Assembly: GCA_902764235.1 (NCBI GenBank)
Contig: CACWVH010000021.1
Coordinates: forward strand, 1-47,744
Length of the DNA: 47,744 bases
Reading direction: 5' to 3'
Source of the DNA: an uncultured Ruminococcus sp.
Lineage (GTDB): Bacteria > Bacillota > Clostridia > Oscillospirales > Acutalibacteraceae
Every line of letters starts with the position of its first letter. Positions within the stretch are counted from its first letter, which is position 1. Below are positions 9,633-18,123 of this stretch, piece after piece. The notes beneath the pieces are model-generated. The model was not told the origin of the DNA and did not search any database. It saw only the letters and a program-made list of their open reading frames with translations. A program made the translations under genes and the position numbers.

Positions 9633-9758
9633 TTTTACAGCTCCTTTTTTCTTTTCTGACAGTCTCATCTGAATAATCTGTCTCCTGTCAAAGAATTCCT
9701 GTTACATTCATAAACAGGCTATTCCATGACCATATTTTAATACAATATTATTATAATA

Positions 9759-10415
9759 TTACTTACCTGATTCGTCAAGCATTTCTGAGTAGCTTAGTAT
9801 GAATTTATCCGCCGCTTTGATTATTTCTTCCTTATAAGCTTCATTGGACGGATCATATACTGCAACGGTTTTCATACCGGCTGATGAAGCACTTCTCAGC
9901 CCCTCTATTATATCCTCAAAGACAACACACTGCTCTGCACGTACACCAAGCTTTCCTGCTGTATATAAATAAATATCAGGGTTGCTTTTATTTACACCTA
10001 CCTCAGAGGTGTAGCATATTGCATCAAACAATCCGTTCATTCCGTTAAGCTCAAGACAAGGCATCAGAAGATAAGGATTATTTGATGTTGCCATGCCGAT
10101 CCTGACGCCATTTTCTCTGAGGCTCAGTATATATTCCCTTGCGAAGCTTTTTGCTTTTACATTCAGAGAATATTCACTATGTGCCATTTCAAGCCAGATA
10201 TTCATTATCTCTTCAACGCTTTCCTGAAGATGATAGGTCTCCCTGGTATAAGACGCCGCTGTTTCAAAAAACATACTGCGCATTTTATCCGTATATTCAT
10301 CTGTTACCCGGATACCTCTTCTTGCAAGAAATTCTTCATCGACCTTTGACCAGACATACATAGAATCAACAAGCGTTCCGTCAAAATCAAATATCGCTGC
10401 TTTTATGTCTGTCAT
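9759..10415 (-). CDS. HAD-superfamily phosphatase (beta-phosphoglucomutase-like)
   Basis: 218-residue hydrolase. Motif I is DFDGTLVDS with nucleophile D10 and general acid D12; motif II is the MATSN stretch; motif III is the Lys in VGVNKSNPDIY; motif IV is VVFEDIIEGLRSA. The helical cap lies at about residues 18-85, the layout of subfamily I HADs acting on sugar phosphates or similar small phosphoesters; the substrate is not evident. The start overlaps the end of the preceding gene region: GAGGAG lies inside the last codons of the membrane-protein gene and the stop and start codons are one base apart, so translation is probably coupled. Confidence 0.9.
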   Translation of the reverse strand: MTDIKAAIFDFDGTLVDSMYVWSKVDEEFLARRGIRVTDEYTDKMRSMFFETAASYTRETYHLQESVEEIMNIWLEMAHSEYSLNVKAKSFAREYILSLRENGVRIGMATSNNPYLLMPCLELNGMNGLFDAICYTSEVGVNKSNPDIYLYTAGKLGVRAEQCVVFEDIIEGLRSASSAGMKTVAVYDPSNEAYKEEIIKAADKFILSYSEMLDESGK

Positions 10416-10416
10416 A

Positions 10417-11439
10417 TCAGTACTCCTCTATTATGTAATGCTGCATTTCCCTGCCCCTGTGTTTTTTCCCGAAATCTACAACAATAATATTATCAGATAT
10501 TTCGTTATCAAATACACTTGCCCATGAAAATTCCCTGAGCTTTTCTATGCGGAATCTTCCGGTTTCGGGATGCATGATCTTCAGATAATAGATGAATCTG
10601 AAGCCGCCTGTAAGCTTCGGCTTTTTTATAAGGAAACAGGATACAACAGCATTTTTGAGTGCATTGATATCTGCCCTGCGTATCTTTTTAATGCGGTTAT
10701 TATACTTTCTTATCCTGACAGAATCAATTATCACAAGAAACACAATAACAATCACTGCATATGCAAAAACTGAAATGAAATTAATAAGTATTATTATGGA
10801 CGCTATGGCAGATACAATAAAATCTATACCGAAAATTATTCTGGCTTCCTTCAGTCTTTGCTTTTCCGATTTCAGCACATACATTATTTCCTTCTTGCTG
10901 AGCTTACTCCAGCTTCCTGATTTCGGACTATGAGTAGTAAGCCCCAGTTCTTTTTTTGAAAAGCATCGGATATTATTTTTTGAAAATCTGACCGCAAGCA
11001 TATTATCTCCGATATTGGAATACAGGAGAGTATTCTTATATGCAGGCAGCTTGAATACTCTTTTGTCTGTTCCGCCTGAAAGTCTGAAAACATTGACATA
11101 ATATGAAAATCCGTTGACAGTATACTGATACTGTTCATCTCTTGAAAAACAAGCTGCATCAGCGCATTTGATATTGCCGAAGAGAACCTGGAGGTTTTTC
11201 TTTTCAAGTGCTGAAAAAAACACAGGTATTGAAGCAGCGTATAGCACTGAAAATATCTCAAGTGCGGAAAAGCCGACAAAGAAAAAAATGAAAGCAAGTA
11301 TCACGAAAGGCAAAACAGAGTACTTGATATATTTAATTGTGCATTTCAGATTATTATGTCTTATCCCTCTTGAAAGAAGCAGTCTTTCCTTGACAGTAAA
11401 ACTGCGCCATAAAATTTCATTTTTCTCCAATGCTTTCAT
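10417..11439 (-). CDS. Unrecognised membrane protein, possibly with YcxB-like domains
   Basis: 340 residues, lysine-rich, with two pairs of hydrophobic helices (about residues 42-80 and 200-235), each followed by a soluble stretch of 100 or so residues rich in aromatic, Val and Lys residues (for example YTVNGFSYYVNVFRL, and FRFIYYLKIM near the end). The two-helices-plus-soluble-domain pattern occurring twice suggests an internal duplication. I do not recognise a family with confidence. It is first in a two-gene operon with the HAD phosphatase and has an AAGGAGG site upstream. Codon use is AT-rich compared with the core genes. Confidence 0.7.
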   Translation of the reverse strand: MKALEKNEILWRSFTVKERLLLSRGIRHNNLKCTIKYIKYSVLPFVILAFIFFFVGFSALEIFSVLYAASIPVFFSALEKKNLQVLFGNIKCADAACFSRDEQYQYTVNGFSYYVNVFRLSGGTDKRVFKLPAYKNTLLYSNIGDNMLAVRFSKNNIRCFSKKELGLTTHSPKSGSWSKLSKKEIMYVLKSEKQRLKEARIIFGIDFIVSAIASIIILINFISVFAYAVIVIVFLVIIDSVRIRKYNNRIKKIRRADINALKNAVVSCFLIKKPKLTGGFRFIYYLKIMHPETGRFRIEKLREFSWASVFDNEISDNIIVVDFGKKHRGREMQHYIIEEY

Positions 11440-11639
11440 CCTTCTTCCTGCCTCCTTTCCATAAGAATTTCAGCTGATAGAAAAAATTATCACATATTTT
11501 TATATTATTCAAGAATTATAACAGTTCTATTATTAATTATACCAAATTCGCCTGAATAATGTGCTGAATTTTGAAATAAATTAGCATTAATAACCAGTAA
11601 TAGTAAATAGTAGCAATAAAAGTTGTACAATCCGTTATT

Positions 11640-11668
11640 ATAATACAATATGAATAAAAATATGTCAA
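11640..11668 (-). promoter_or_regulatory. Sigma-A-type promoter for the membrane-protein/HAD operon
   Basis: On the minus strand TTGACA (11668-11663), a 17-base spacer and TATTAT (11645-11640). It implies a leader of about 190 bases before the ATG at 11439. It sits immediately beside dispersed repeat copy A. Confidence 0.72.
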
Positions 11669-11686
11669 CATTTTTACCCGATACTG

Positions 11687-11876
11687 CGCCGGCGCCAGCG
11701 TGACGCTGGACCCTTGATTCACGGCTTAGTCAGCCTGATAAAGTTTTTCCCGGGCACAGCCAGACTTTTTCAGCCTGAACTGCTGACATCATTTCTGCTT
11801 TAAAAGTCCCAGAATTATTTTACACTAACCCCACCATTGCCGGAGTGCCTTCTGTGTCAGTTTCACAGGGGTTCTT
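11687..11876 (+). repeat. Dispersed intergenic repeat, copy A (module 1 then start of module 2)
   Basis: Opens with GGCGCCGGCGCC-like palindromes and a perfect CCAGCGT-G-ACGCTGG palindrome (11695-11709), then module 1 from 11716 beginning GATTCACGGCTTAGTCAGCC. After the TTTTACACTAACCCC tail comes the start of module 2, CCGGAGTGCC (about 11840). The same blocks occur near 27.2, 30.7, 33.7 and 47.6 kb. It has no coding capacity. It fills most of the 492-base gap between 11440 and 11931. Confidence 0.85.
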
Positions 11877-11880
11877 TACT

Positions 11881-11920
11881 AAAAATTCCCGTATTGCATT
11901 ATTTTAAACTGCAATACGGG
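11881..11920 (-). terminator. Terminator of the TetR gene
   Basis: A perfect 10-pair stem CCCGTATTGC with GCAATACGGG (11888-11920) and a 13-base loop. On the minus strand it is followed by AATTTTT. It lies 12 bases after the regulator's stop codon. Confidence 0.88.
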
Positions 11921-11931
11921 ATGTCTGTTTT

Positions 11932-12492
11932 TTATTCAAACGCTTCAGGAAAAGCAGTGCGGATATCACTTACTATAAGCTTTGAAAGTATCGGGTATTT
12001 TAGCTCCGAGCTTTTCGCTCTTATAAAACAGAAAATATTTGTAAATATATATTCGAGCTTGATATCATTTTCTTCATTTCTTTCGATCAGCTTCTGTTCA
12101 TATATTTTTCTCATAAGGGCATCACAGAATAATTCTGCAAACATTGACCCGTCACTGTTTTCATATCCGTAGATCAGAGCATCTGCTTTCGCACCTTTTC
12201 TGTCATTGAATTCATAATAAAAATGAAAGAGAAAAGCCTCAGGATCGCTGAAAAATTCATCAAAATAACTGATATTATCAACACAGTTATTTATCTCCTC
12301 CATAAGCACCTCTGCATACAGCTCATAAATATCCTTATAATGAAGATAAAAGGTACCCTTATTTATTTCTGCTGTTCTGGCAATTTCCGTTACGGTAATC
12401 TTTTTCAGCTCTTTCTTTTCGATCAGCTCAAGAAAAACCTGCTTTATACGTTTTTTTGTTTTGACTATCCTGAGATCTGTTTTCTTTTCCAT
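11932..12492 (-). CDS. TetR/AcrR family transcriptional regulator
   Basis: 186-residue repressor-type regulator. The N-terminal helix-turn-helix is classical: ITVTEIARTAEINKGTFYLHYKDIYELY at about residues 32-59. The C-terminal ligand domain is unassigned; its C-terminal pattern resembles the TetR_C_7 group. The start is taken at the ATG 12492, with AGAGGTG seven bases upstream, in preference to a TTG at 12513. It is divergent from the activase gene and separated by 385 bases holding a 30-base inverted repeat and copies of TTGATTATT. It probably controls itself and the activase; the inducer is unknown. Confidence 0.9.
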   Translation of the reverse strand: MEKKTDLRIVKTKKRIKQVFLELIEKKELKKITVTEIARTAEINKGTFYLHYKDIYELYAEVLMEEINNCVDNISYFDEFFSDPEAFLFHFYYEFNDRKGAKADALIYGYENSDGSMFAELFCDALMRKIYEQKLIERNEENDIKLEYIFTNIFCFIRAKSSELKYPILSKLIVSDIRTAFPEAFE

Positions 12493-12504
12493 TTGCACCT
12501 CTGA

Positions 12505-12590
12505 AATAATCAACTGATATTGTAATTAGTTGATTAAACGACTTTATATTATTATCGACTATTGATTATTTTCTTGATGTTGATTATTAT
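12505..12590. promoter_or_regulatory. Palindromic operator and TTGATTATT cluster between tetR and the activase
   Basis: TAATCAACT (12507-12515) and AGTTGATTA (12528-12536) form a perfect inverted repeat of 9-base arms around 12 bases, 15 bases upstream of the TetR start codon. The word TTGATTATT recurs on the plus strand at 12562-12570 and 12580-12588 and on the minus strand at 12505-12513. A promoter toward the activase fits here: TTGATT (12562-12567), 17 bases, TATTAT (12585-12590). Confidence 0.65.
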
Positions 12591-12727
12591 TGTAGTGTGT
12601 TTATTAGTAAAAGTCAAGCGATTTTCTTTAAAAATTGGTGTATTATGGCAATAATTATATGTTACTCCGGAAATATTGATTGTTCCCCCGGCATATACTC
12701 TGTCTGTACATCATAAATTATTCCGGG

Positions 12728-12770
12728 TTGACCGAAAACGTGTATTTTGTCGGTCTGACACGATCTGACA
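12728..12770 (+). promoter_or_regulatory. Inverted and direct repeats in the activase leader
   Basis: GACCGA (12730-12735) pairs with TCGGTC (12750-12755), and CGGTCTGACA (12751-12760) is repeated as CGATCTGACA (12761-12770). These lie in the long untranslated region before the activase. They may be a second regulator site or leader RNA structure; no known riboswitch is recognised. Confidence 0.35.
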
Positions 12771-12877
12771 AATTTCATTGTCCAGCCGAAACCCTTGAAA
12801 CAAAGCGTTCAGCGTTTCCGGTTTTGTTTCTGCTTGTTCAGTCAGCTGCATATCTGGTGGGAAAAGGAGTTCAGAAA

Positions 12878-15800
12878 ATGAATAACAGCAAGGATTATAA
12901 AATCGGTATAGATGTCGGCTCTACTACTGTAAAGCTTGTTCTTACCGATAATGATAAAATACTGTTCCACAAATACATAAGGCATTTCGCAAAGCAAAGA
13001 AAAAGCATTATCAGTCTGCTTGAAGAGATCATTCCGATAATCGAGGGAAAAAAGTTCAGAGTCTGTATGACAGGCTCAGGCTCAAGGATACTGGCTGAAA
13101 AGCTTTCTGTTCCGTTTACTCAGGAGGTAGTTGCAAATTCTCTTGCACTCAAGAAGCGTTATGACAGGATCGGAACTGCTATTGAGCTTGGCGGTCAGGA
13201 CGCAAAGATCATTTTCTTCCGTGACGATGACAACGGAGAGCCTGTTGTCTATGATATGAGAATGAACGGGAGCTGTGCAGGAGGTACAGGCGCATTTATT
13301 GATGAGGTCGCTGCGGTTTTAGGCGTTGAGGACTGCAATATGAATGAGCTTGCAGAAAAAGGTACGAGCGTTTATGATATTTCCGGACGCTGCGGTGTTT
13401 TTGCAAAAACCGATATTCAGGCACTTCTTAATCAGGGCGTAAAAAAATCTGATATCGCACTGTCAAGCTATCATGCAATCGCCAAGCAGACAATAGGCGG
13501 TCTTTCCCAGGGACTTGAAATAAAAGCTCCTGTTGCGTTTGAAGGAGGTCCGCTCACCTTCCATCCGAGACTCGGAGAGGTTTTTGCACAGCGCCTTGCT
13601 CTGAAAAAAGAGGATATACTCATTCCTGAGAATCCTGAAATAATGGTTGCCTATGGCGCTGCGCTCAGTATCTCTGAAATACACGATCAGTCCGGGCAAT
13701 ACGATATACATCAGCTTATCGATATGATGAAATCAGCTGCGGATGAGGACAGCAGCTCTCACGAATCCGGTATGCTTTATTTTGAAAATGACGATGAATA
13801 TAAGGAGTTCCTTAAAAGAAATTCACACAGAGAAGCTCCGGTTTACAAGCCCATAGCCGGTGAGACTGTCAATGCTTTTCTGGGCATTGATTCCGGAAGT
13901 ACAACGACGAAGCTTGTTCTTTTGAATGAAAAGCAGGAAATAATTGATTCCTTCTATTCCTCAAACGAGGGAAATCCCCTTAATGTTGCCAAGGCTGCAC
14001 TGCTTGCAATGTATGACAAATACAAAAAGGCAGGGGCAAAGCTCAATATTGTTGCTGCGGCTTCAACGGGCTACGGAGAATTCCTGTTTTCCAAGGCTTT
14101 CCGCACAGAGGCGCATATTGTAGAAACGGTGGCTCATTCAATGGCTGCTTCAAAATTCTGCGATAACCCGACCTTTATACTCGATATCGGAGGTCAGGAT
14201 ATGAAGGCTATCTGGCTTGAAAACGGTATCATTACCAATATCGTTGTCAATGAAGCCTGTTCCTCAGGCTGCGGCTCCTTTCTCGAAAATTTTGCACAGA
14301 CTCTTAATATTGAAACAAACGATATCGCAAAAAGAGCTTTTCAGTCAAAGACACCTGCAAAGCTCGGCAGCCGCTGTACCGTTTTTATGAACAGCTCAAT
14401 CATCACCGAGCAGAGAAACGGCAAACAGCCCGATGACATCATGGCAGGTCTTTGCCGCTCTATCATAGAAAATGTATTTACAAAAGTAATCCGTGTTCCC
14501 AATATCGACTCTCTCGGCAGCAGGATCGTTGTTCAGGGAGGTACATTCCGCAATGACGCTGTTCTGCGTGCTATGGAGCAGTATGCCGGCAGAGAGGTTA
14601 CCCGTGCCCCCTATCCGGGACTTATGGGTGCTATCGGCTCTGCTCTTACTGCAATGGAGGAAGCTCAGAAGCCTGATTTCAAAAGATCCTTCATCTCATA
14701 TGAGCAGCTCAGAGCATTCACATACAAGCAGGAGGCCAATTCCCCCTGCCCCTATTGCACAAATCACTGCAACAGAACGATACTTACCTTCTCCACAGGA
14801 GAAAGCTGGGTTACAAACAACCGCTGCGAAAAAGGTGAGGTCCTCGGTGATCCGAAGGACAACAAGACAAGGGACAAAATAAAGGCTATTAATGACAAAA
14901 AGGATAAGCCTGTCAATATGTTCGAGGTACGCAAAAAGCTCATGTTCAAGGAATATCCCTATGAGCAGCTTCTTGAAAAACAGAATGTCGTTATCGGTAT
15001 GCCGAGAGTTCTGTATTTCTGGGAGGGTATGCCCTTCTGGAGTACGCTGTGGAAGTCCCTTGGCTTTGACATAAGGGTCTCTCCTGTCAGCACAAGAAAA
15101 ATCTATGAAAACGGTATTCATGCTGTTCCGTCAGATACCGAATGTTTCCCTGCAAAGCTTACTCACGGACATATACGTGAGCTTGTTAAGCTGGGCGTAG
15201 ACAGGGTATTCATGCCTATAATTGTTGTTATGCCCTCTGAAAATCCCGAGGAAACAAGCTTCTCAAGATGCGCACTTGTCAAGGGATATCCGATCGTTAT
15301 ACAGAATTCTGATAATCCTTACAGGGAATTCAATGTCAGGTTTGATAATCCTTATTTCTACTGGTATTCAAACGAGGACAGAGAAAAGCAGATCTGCGAT
15401 TATATGGAAAAGGAATTTGGCATTGACCGTGAGATATGCAAAAAGGCTGTCGGCTTTGCAGAAGATGCTCAGAAGCAATTTGACAGAGAGCTAAAAGAAC
15501 GCGGCAGAAAGCTTATTGACGATGTTACAAGAGAAAATAAATTTGCTGTTGTTATGGCCGGCAGACCGTATCATAATGATCCGCTTATCAACCATGAGCT
15601 TCCCGAAATGCTTGTCAATATGGGTGTTCCCGTTCTTACAGCTGACAGTATTCCTGAGCTTGGCAAGGTCGAGCTGAGAAAATCAAGAATAGATATCGTA
15701 AACAATTTCCATGCAAGAGTTCTCAGCAGCAGCATTGTAGCTGCAAACAACAGGAATCTTGAATATATACAGATCGTAAGCTTCGGCTGCGGACACGACG

Positions 15801-17218
15801 CTGTTCTGTCCGATGAGGTCGTTCGTATCATGAAGGAGATCAGCGGCAAGGCTCCGCTTATTCTCAAGGTTGACGAAAGTGATGCACAGGGTCCGCTCAG
15901 GATCAGGGTACGTTCATTTATTGAAACCATCGAAAGAAAACGCAGAATGAATGTTTCTTCTGAAATTCGTGAGCTACCTGATCCCTATCCTGTAAAATAC
16001 ACCAAAAAAGAGAAAAAGGAAAAAATAGTGCTTATTCCCAACAGCTCGCACGCATTCTGTCAGATAATGACGGCTGCCTTCCGTACTCAGAAGGTAAGGG
16101 CTGTTCCTCTTGAGGTCGGCAGAGAGGAAGCTATCAGACTTGGTAAGAAATACACCCACAATGATATATGCTTCCCTGCTCAGATAGTTATAGGTGAGAT
16201 CCTCGGTGCGCTTGAGAGCGGAAAATACAACAGGAATGAGGTTGCTGTCGGCATGGCAAAATACCTTGGCTGCTGCCGTCTCCCCCATTATGCGACTATT
16301 CTCAGAAAGGCTCTTGATGATGCAGGCTATGCAAATGTTTCCATTATGACAAATGATGATGTGGATCTGCATCAGCTTCATCCCGGCTTCAGAGTAAATA
16401 TGTGGACACTTCTCAATGTTTCTCTTGCACTTCCTATGATAGATGTGCTTGAGGAAATACTCAGAAAGATCCGCCCCTATGAGCTTGAGAAGGGCAGTGC
16501 GGATGCCGCCTTTGAGGAAGGTATGATATATCTTTCGGAAGGAATAGAAAAGCACGGTGCTGTGGGAGCTGTAAAGGGCTTTAAAAAAGCTCTGAAATGT
16601 CTCAGGCGTGTAAAATACGACAGATCAGTCCAGAAGCCGAAGGTTCTTATAGTCGGCGAATATTTGCTTAACTTCCATCCGGGTGCAAACGGCGATATAG
16701 AAAACTATCTCGAAAACAACAACTTTGAGATAATTGAAGCAAAGATGACGGATGTTATCCAGAAATCATATTTTTGTCAGGGTAAGCAGATAAAGGAATT
16801 CAAGGTCAAGCGTGATAAGAATACCATATTATGGTCAAGAGTTGCCAATATATTCTTTAATTTCACCCACAAATATATTGATTTTCTTGCAAGAAAGGAG
16901 CCGCTCCATGACAAGAGCATTCTGATGGATGATCTGTCCGTTGACAGCGATCCAATCATACATCATACCTTTGACACAGGCGAAGGTATACTTATCCCGG
17001 CAGAGATCATACACCATGCAAAGCATGGCTGCAAAAACTTTGTTATTCTGCAGCCCTTCGGCTGTCTGCCGAATCATGTTATCGGCAGAGGCGTCAGCAA
17101 GCGTCTGAAGGAAATATTCCCGGATATCGAGCTTCTTCCGCTTGATTATGACCCGGATGTAAGCTTTGCAAATATCGAAAACCGTCTCCAGATGCTTGTA
17201 ATGAATCAGAAGGTATGA
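12878..17218 (+). CDS. Large 2-hydroxyacyl-CoA dehydratase activase-type protein (BadF/BcrA ATPase, two domains, DUF2229)
   Basis: 1446-residue protein. It contains two BadF/BcrA/HgdC-type ASKHA ATPase domains, starting GIDVGSTTVKLVL (about residue 8) and FLGIDSGSTTTKLVL (about 332). Each has Cys motifs that bind the bridging [4Fe-4S] cluster in HgdC-type activators: NGSCAGGTGAF with SGRCGVFA, and NEACSSGCGSF with GSRCTVF. Next come CPYCTNHC (about 623), a DUF2229 region (about 700-890) and a C-terminal dehydratase-subunit-like region. Small activators drive ATP-dependent low-potential electron transfer to 2-hydroxyacyl-CoA dehydratases; the physiological target of these giant forms is unsettled. 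AAAGGAG precedes the ATG at 12878, so in-frame upstream codons are rejected. No dehydratase genes lie alongside. Confidence 0.9.
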   Translation: MNNSKDYKIGIDVGSTTVKLVLTDNDKILFHKYIRHFAKQRKSIISLLEEIIPIIEGKKFRVCMTGSGSRILAEKLSVPFTQEVVANSLALKKRYDRIGTAIELGGQDAKIIFFRDDDNGEPVVYDMRMNGSCAGGTGAFIDEVAAVLGVEDCNMNELAEKGTSVYDISGRCGVFAKTDIQALLNQGVKKSDIALSSYHAIAKQTIGGLSQGLEIKAPVAFEGGPLTFHPRLGEVFAQRLALKKEDILIPENPEIMVAYGAALSISEIHDQSGQYDIHQLIDMMKSAADEDSSSHESGMLYFENDDEYKEFLKRNSHREAPVYKPIAGETVNAFLGIDSGSTTTKLVLLNEKQEIIDSFYSSNEGNPLNVAKAALLAMYDKYKKAGAKLNIVAAASTGYGEFLFSKAFRTEAHIVETVAHSMAASKFCDNPTFILDIGGQDMKAIWLENGIITNIVVNEACSSGCGSFLENFAQTLNIETNDIAKRAFQSKTPAKLGSRCTVFMNSSIITEQRNGKQPDDIMAGLCRSIIENVFTKVIRVPNIDSLGSRIVVQGGTFRNDAVLRAMEQYAGREVTRAPYPGLMGAIGSALTAMEEAQKPDFKRSFISYEQLRAFTYKQEANSPCPYCTNHCNRTILTFSTGESWVTNNRCEKGEVLGDPKDNKTRDKIKAINDKKDKPVNMFEVRKKLMFKEYPYEQLLEKQNVVIGMPRVLYFWEGMPFWSTLWKSLGFDIRVSPVSTRKIYENGIHAVPSDTECFPAKLTHGHIRELVKLGVDRVFMPIIVVMPSENPEETSFSRCALVKGYPIVIQNSDNPYREFNVRFDNPYFYWYSNEDREKQICDYMEKEFGIDREICKKAVGFAEDAQKQFDRELKERGRKLIDDVTRENKFAVVMAGRPYHNDPLINHELPEMLVNMGVPVLTADSIPELGKVELRKSRIDIVNNFHARVLSSSIVAANNRNLEYIQIVSFGCGHDAVLSDEVVRIMKEISGKAPLILKVDESDAQGPLRIRVRSFIETIERKRRMNVSSEIRELPDPYPVKYTKKEKKEKIVLIPNSSHAFCQIMTAAFRTQKVRAVPLEVGREEAIRLGKKYTHNDICFPAQIVIGEILGALESGKYNRNEVAVGMAKYLGCCRLPHYATILRKALDDAGYANVSIMTNDDVDLHQLHPGFRVNMWTLLNVSLALPMIDVLEEILRKIRPYELEKGSADAAFEEGMIYLSEGIEKHGAVGAVKGFKKALKCLRRVKYDRSVQKPKVLIVGEYLLNFHPGANGDIENYLENNNFEIIEAKMTDVIQKSYFCQGKQIKEFKVKRDKNTILWSRVANIFFNFTHKYIDFLARKEPLHDKSILMDDLSVDSDPIIHHTFDTGEGILIPAEIIHHAKHGCKNFVILQPFGCLPNHVIGRGVSKRLKEIFPDIELLPLDYDPDVSFANIENRLQMLVMNQKV

Positions 17219-17271
17219 CCGGAATGATACACAATACTCATAGTCATCACTAACACAATTAAAATACAAGG

Positions 17272-17313
17272 CAGCGGCAGATCCTGTTTTTATGGATCTG
17301 CCGCTGTGTTTTT
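17272..17313 (+). terminator. Terminator of the activase gene
   Basis: A perfect 13-pair stem CAGCGGCAGATCC with GGATCTGCCGCTG and a 9-base loop, followed by GTGTTTTT. It may also stop the convergent minus-strand operon. Confidence 0.92.
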
Positions 17314-17388
17314 CTATTCTCTTCTTTAGTAAAAACCTGAATCAGTAACACTCAACTATAACTGCTTTCAAATATACGTAATTAAGCG

Positions 17389-18123
17389 TTATTTCAGCGG
17401 TTCATTAAAAAACAAATGAGAATAATCAAGATACTGGATTATCTCCTCATCGTTGATCTCAATACCGTAAAGCTCTGCACTGTCATCATCATTCACGACA
17501 ACATTCTTTTTATATTCCGGAACGAATACATATCTTCCTTTATCAATACGGCAGACAAGGTATTTTTCAGATTCATCCGCTCCTGCCATGCAGTTATTAT
17601 ATGCAAATGAAAAATACTCACAGCTTTTTCTGATGTCCTCTGTCTGATATTCATTCAACACCCCTTTTGATGCAATGAGCTTTTCCATGAGACTGATCGT
17701 TATTTCTGAGTTGCTGCAGCTGTAATGAGCGTGATCCTCAGGATCATTATAAACAAAAATACAGGTCTTTTCTCCGGAAACAGGTATTTCGCTTGATTCC
17801 GAGATAAATAATGCCGGCTTTTCGCCGTCGATATATATCAGATCTGACGGACGCTCTCTGCTGCTTTCATTAAAAGGTATATAGATATTTTCCCATTTAT
17901 CAGTTTTTCCGATTTTCTTCCACATTTTATCATCAGCTGTATCAAAGCCTTTCAGATATCCCTCACAACGGTAATAATGTATCCCTTTGTATTCAAAGCT
18001 GCCCTCAGGTGAATCATATATCTCGGTAATAAATGTATTTAATGCAAAATGATCTGTAACTACCATAACAACAATTACACCGAAGATCACAAGCATAGCT
18101 ATTATAAAAGCCTTATTACTCAT
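17389..18123 (-). CDS. Membrane-anchored protein of unknown function, last gene of the XRE/DUF2975 cassette
   Basis: 244 residues. A single N-terminal transmembrane helix (about 4-23, FIIAMLVIFGVIVVMVVT) is followed by an extracytoplasmic domain rich in Asp, Glu, Tyr and Ser, with no motif I recognise. The ATG at 18123 overlaps the stop of the upstream gene by eight bases (ATGAGTAA), and AAAGGGGAG lies eight bases before it; this start is better than the longer one at 18144. The overlap implies translational coupling and a shared role with the large membrane protein. It is similar in architecture, though not obviously in sequence, to the small anchored protein at 38221-38742. Confidence 0.72.
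   Translation of the reverse strand: MSNKAFIIAMLVIFGVIVVMVVTDHFALNTFITEIYDSPEGSFEYKGIHYYRCEGYLKGFDTADDKMWKKIGKTDKWENIYIPFNESSRERPSDLIYIDGEKPALFISESSEIPVSGEKTCIFVYNDPEDHAHYSCSNSEITISLMEKLIASKGVLNEYQTEDIRKSCEYFSFAYNNCMAGADESEKYLVCRIDKGRYVFVPEYKKNVVVNDDDSAELYGIEINDEEIIQYLDYSHLFFNEPLK

Noticed and set aside
9663-9691. TTGACA upstream of ddh as a promoter
   Set aside because: The hexamer at 9691-9686 has no acceptable -10 at 16-18 bases, so no promoter is called.
12680-12877. In-frame N-terminal extension of the activase
   Set aside because: The extension has no similarity to the family, and a strong AAAGGAG site lies just before the ATG at 12878.
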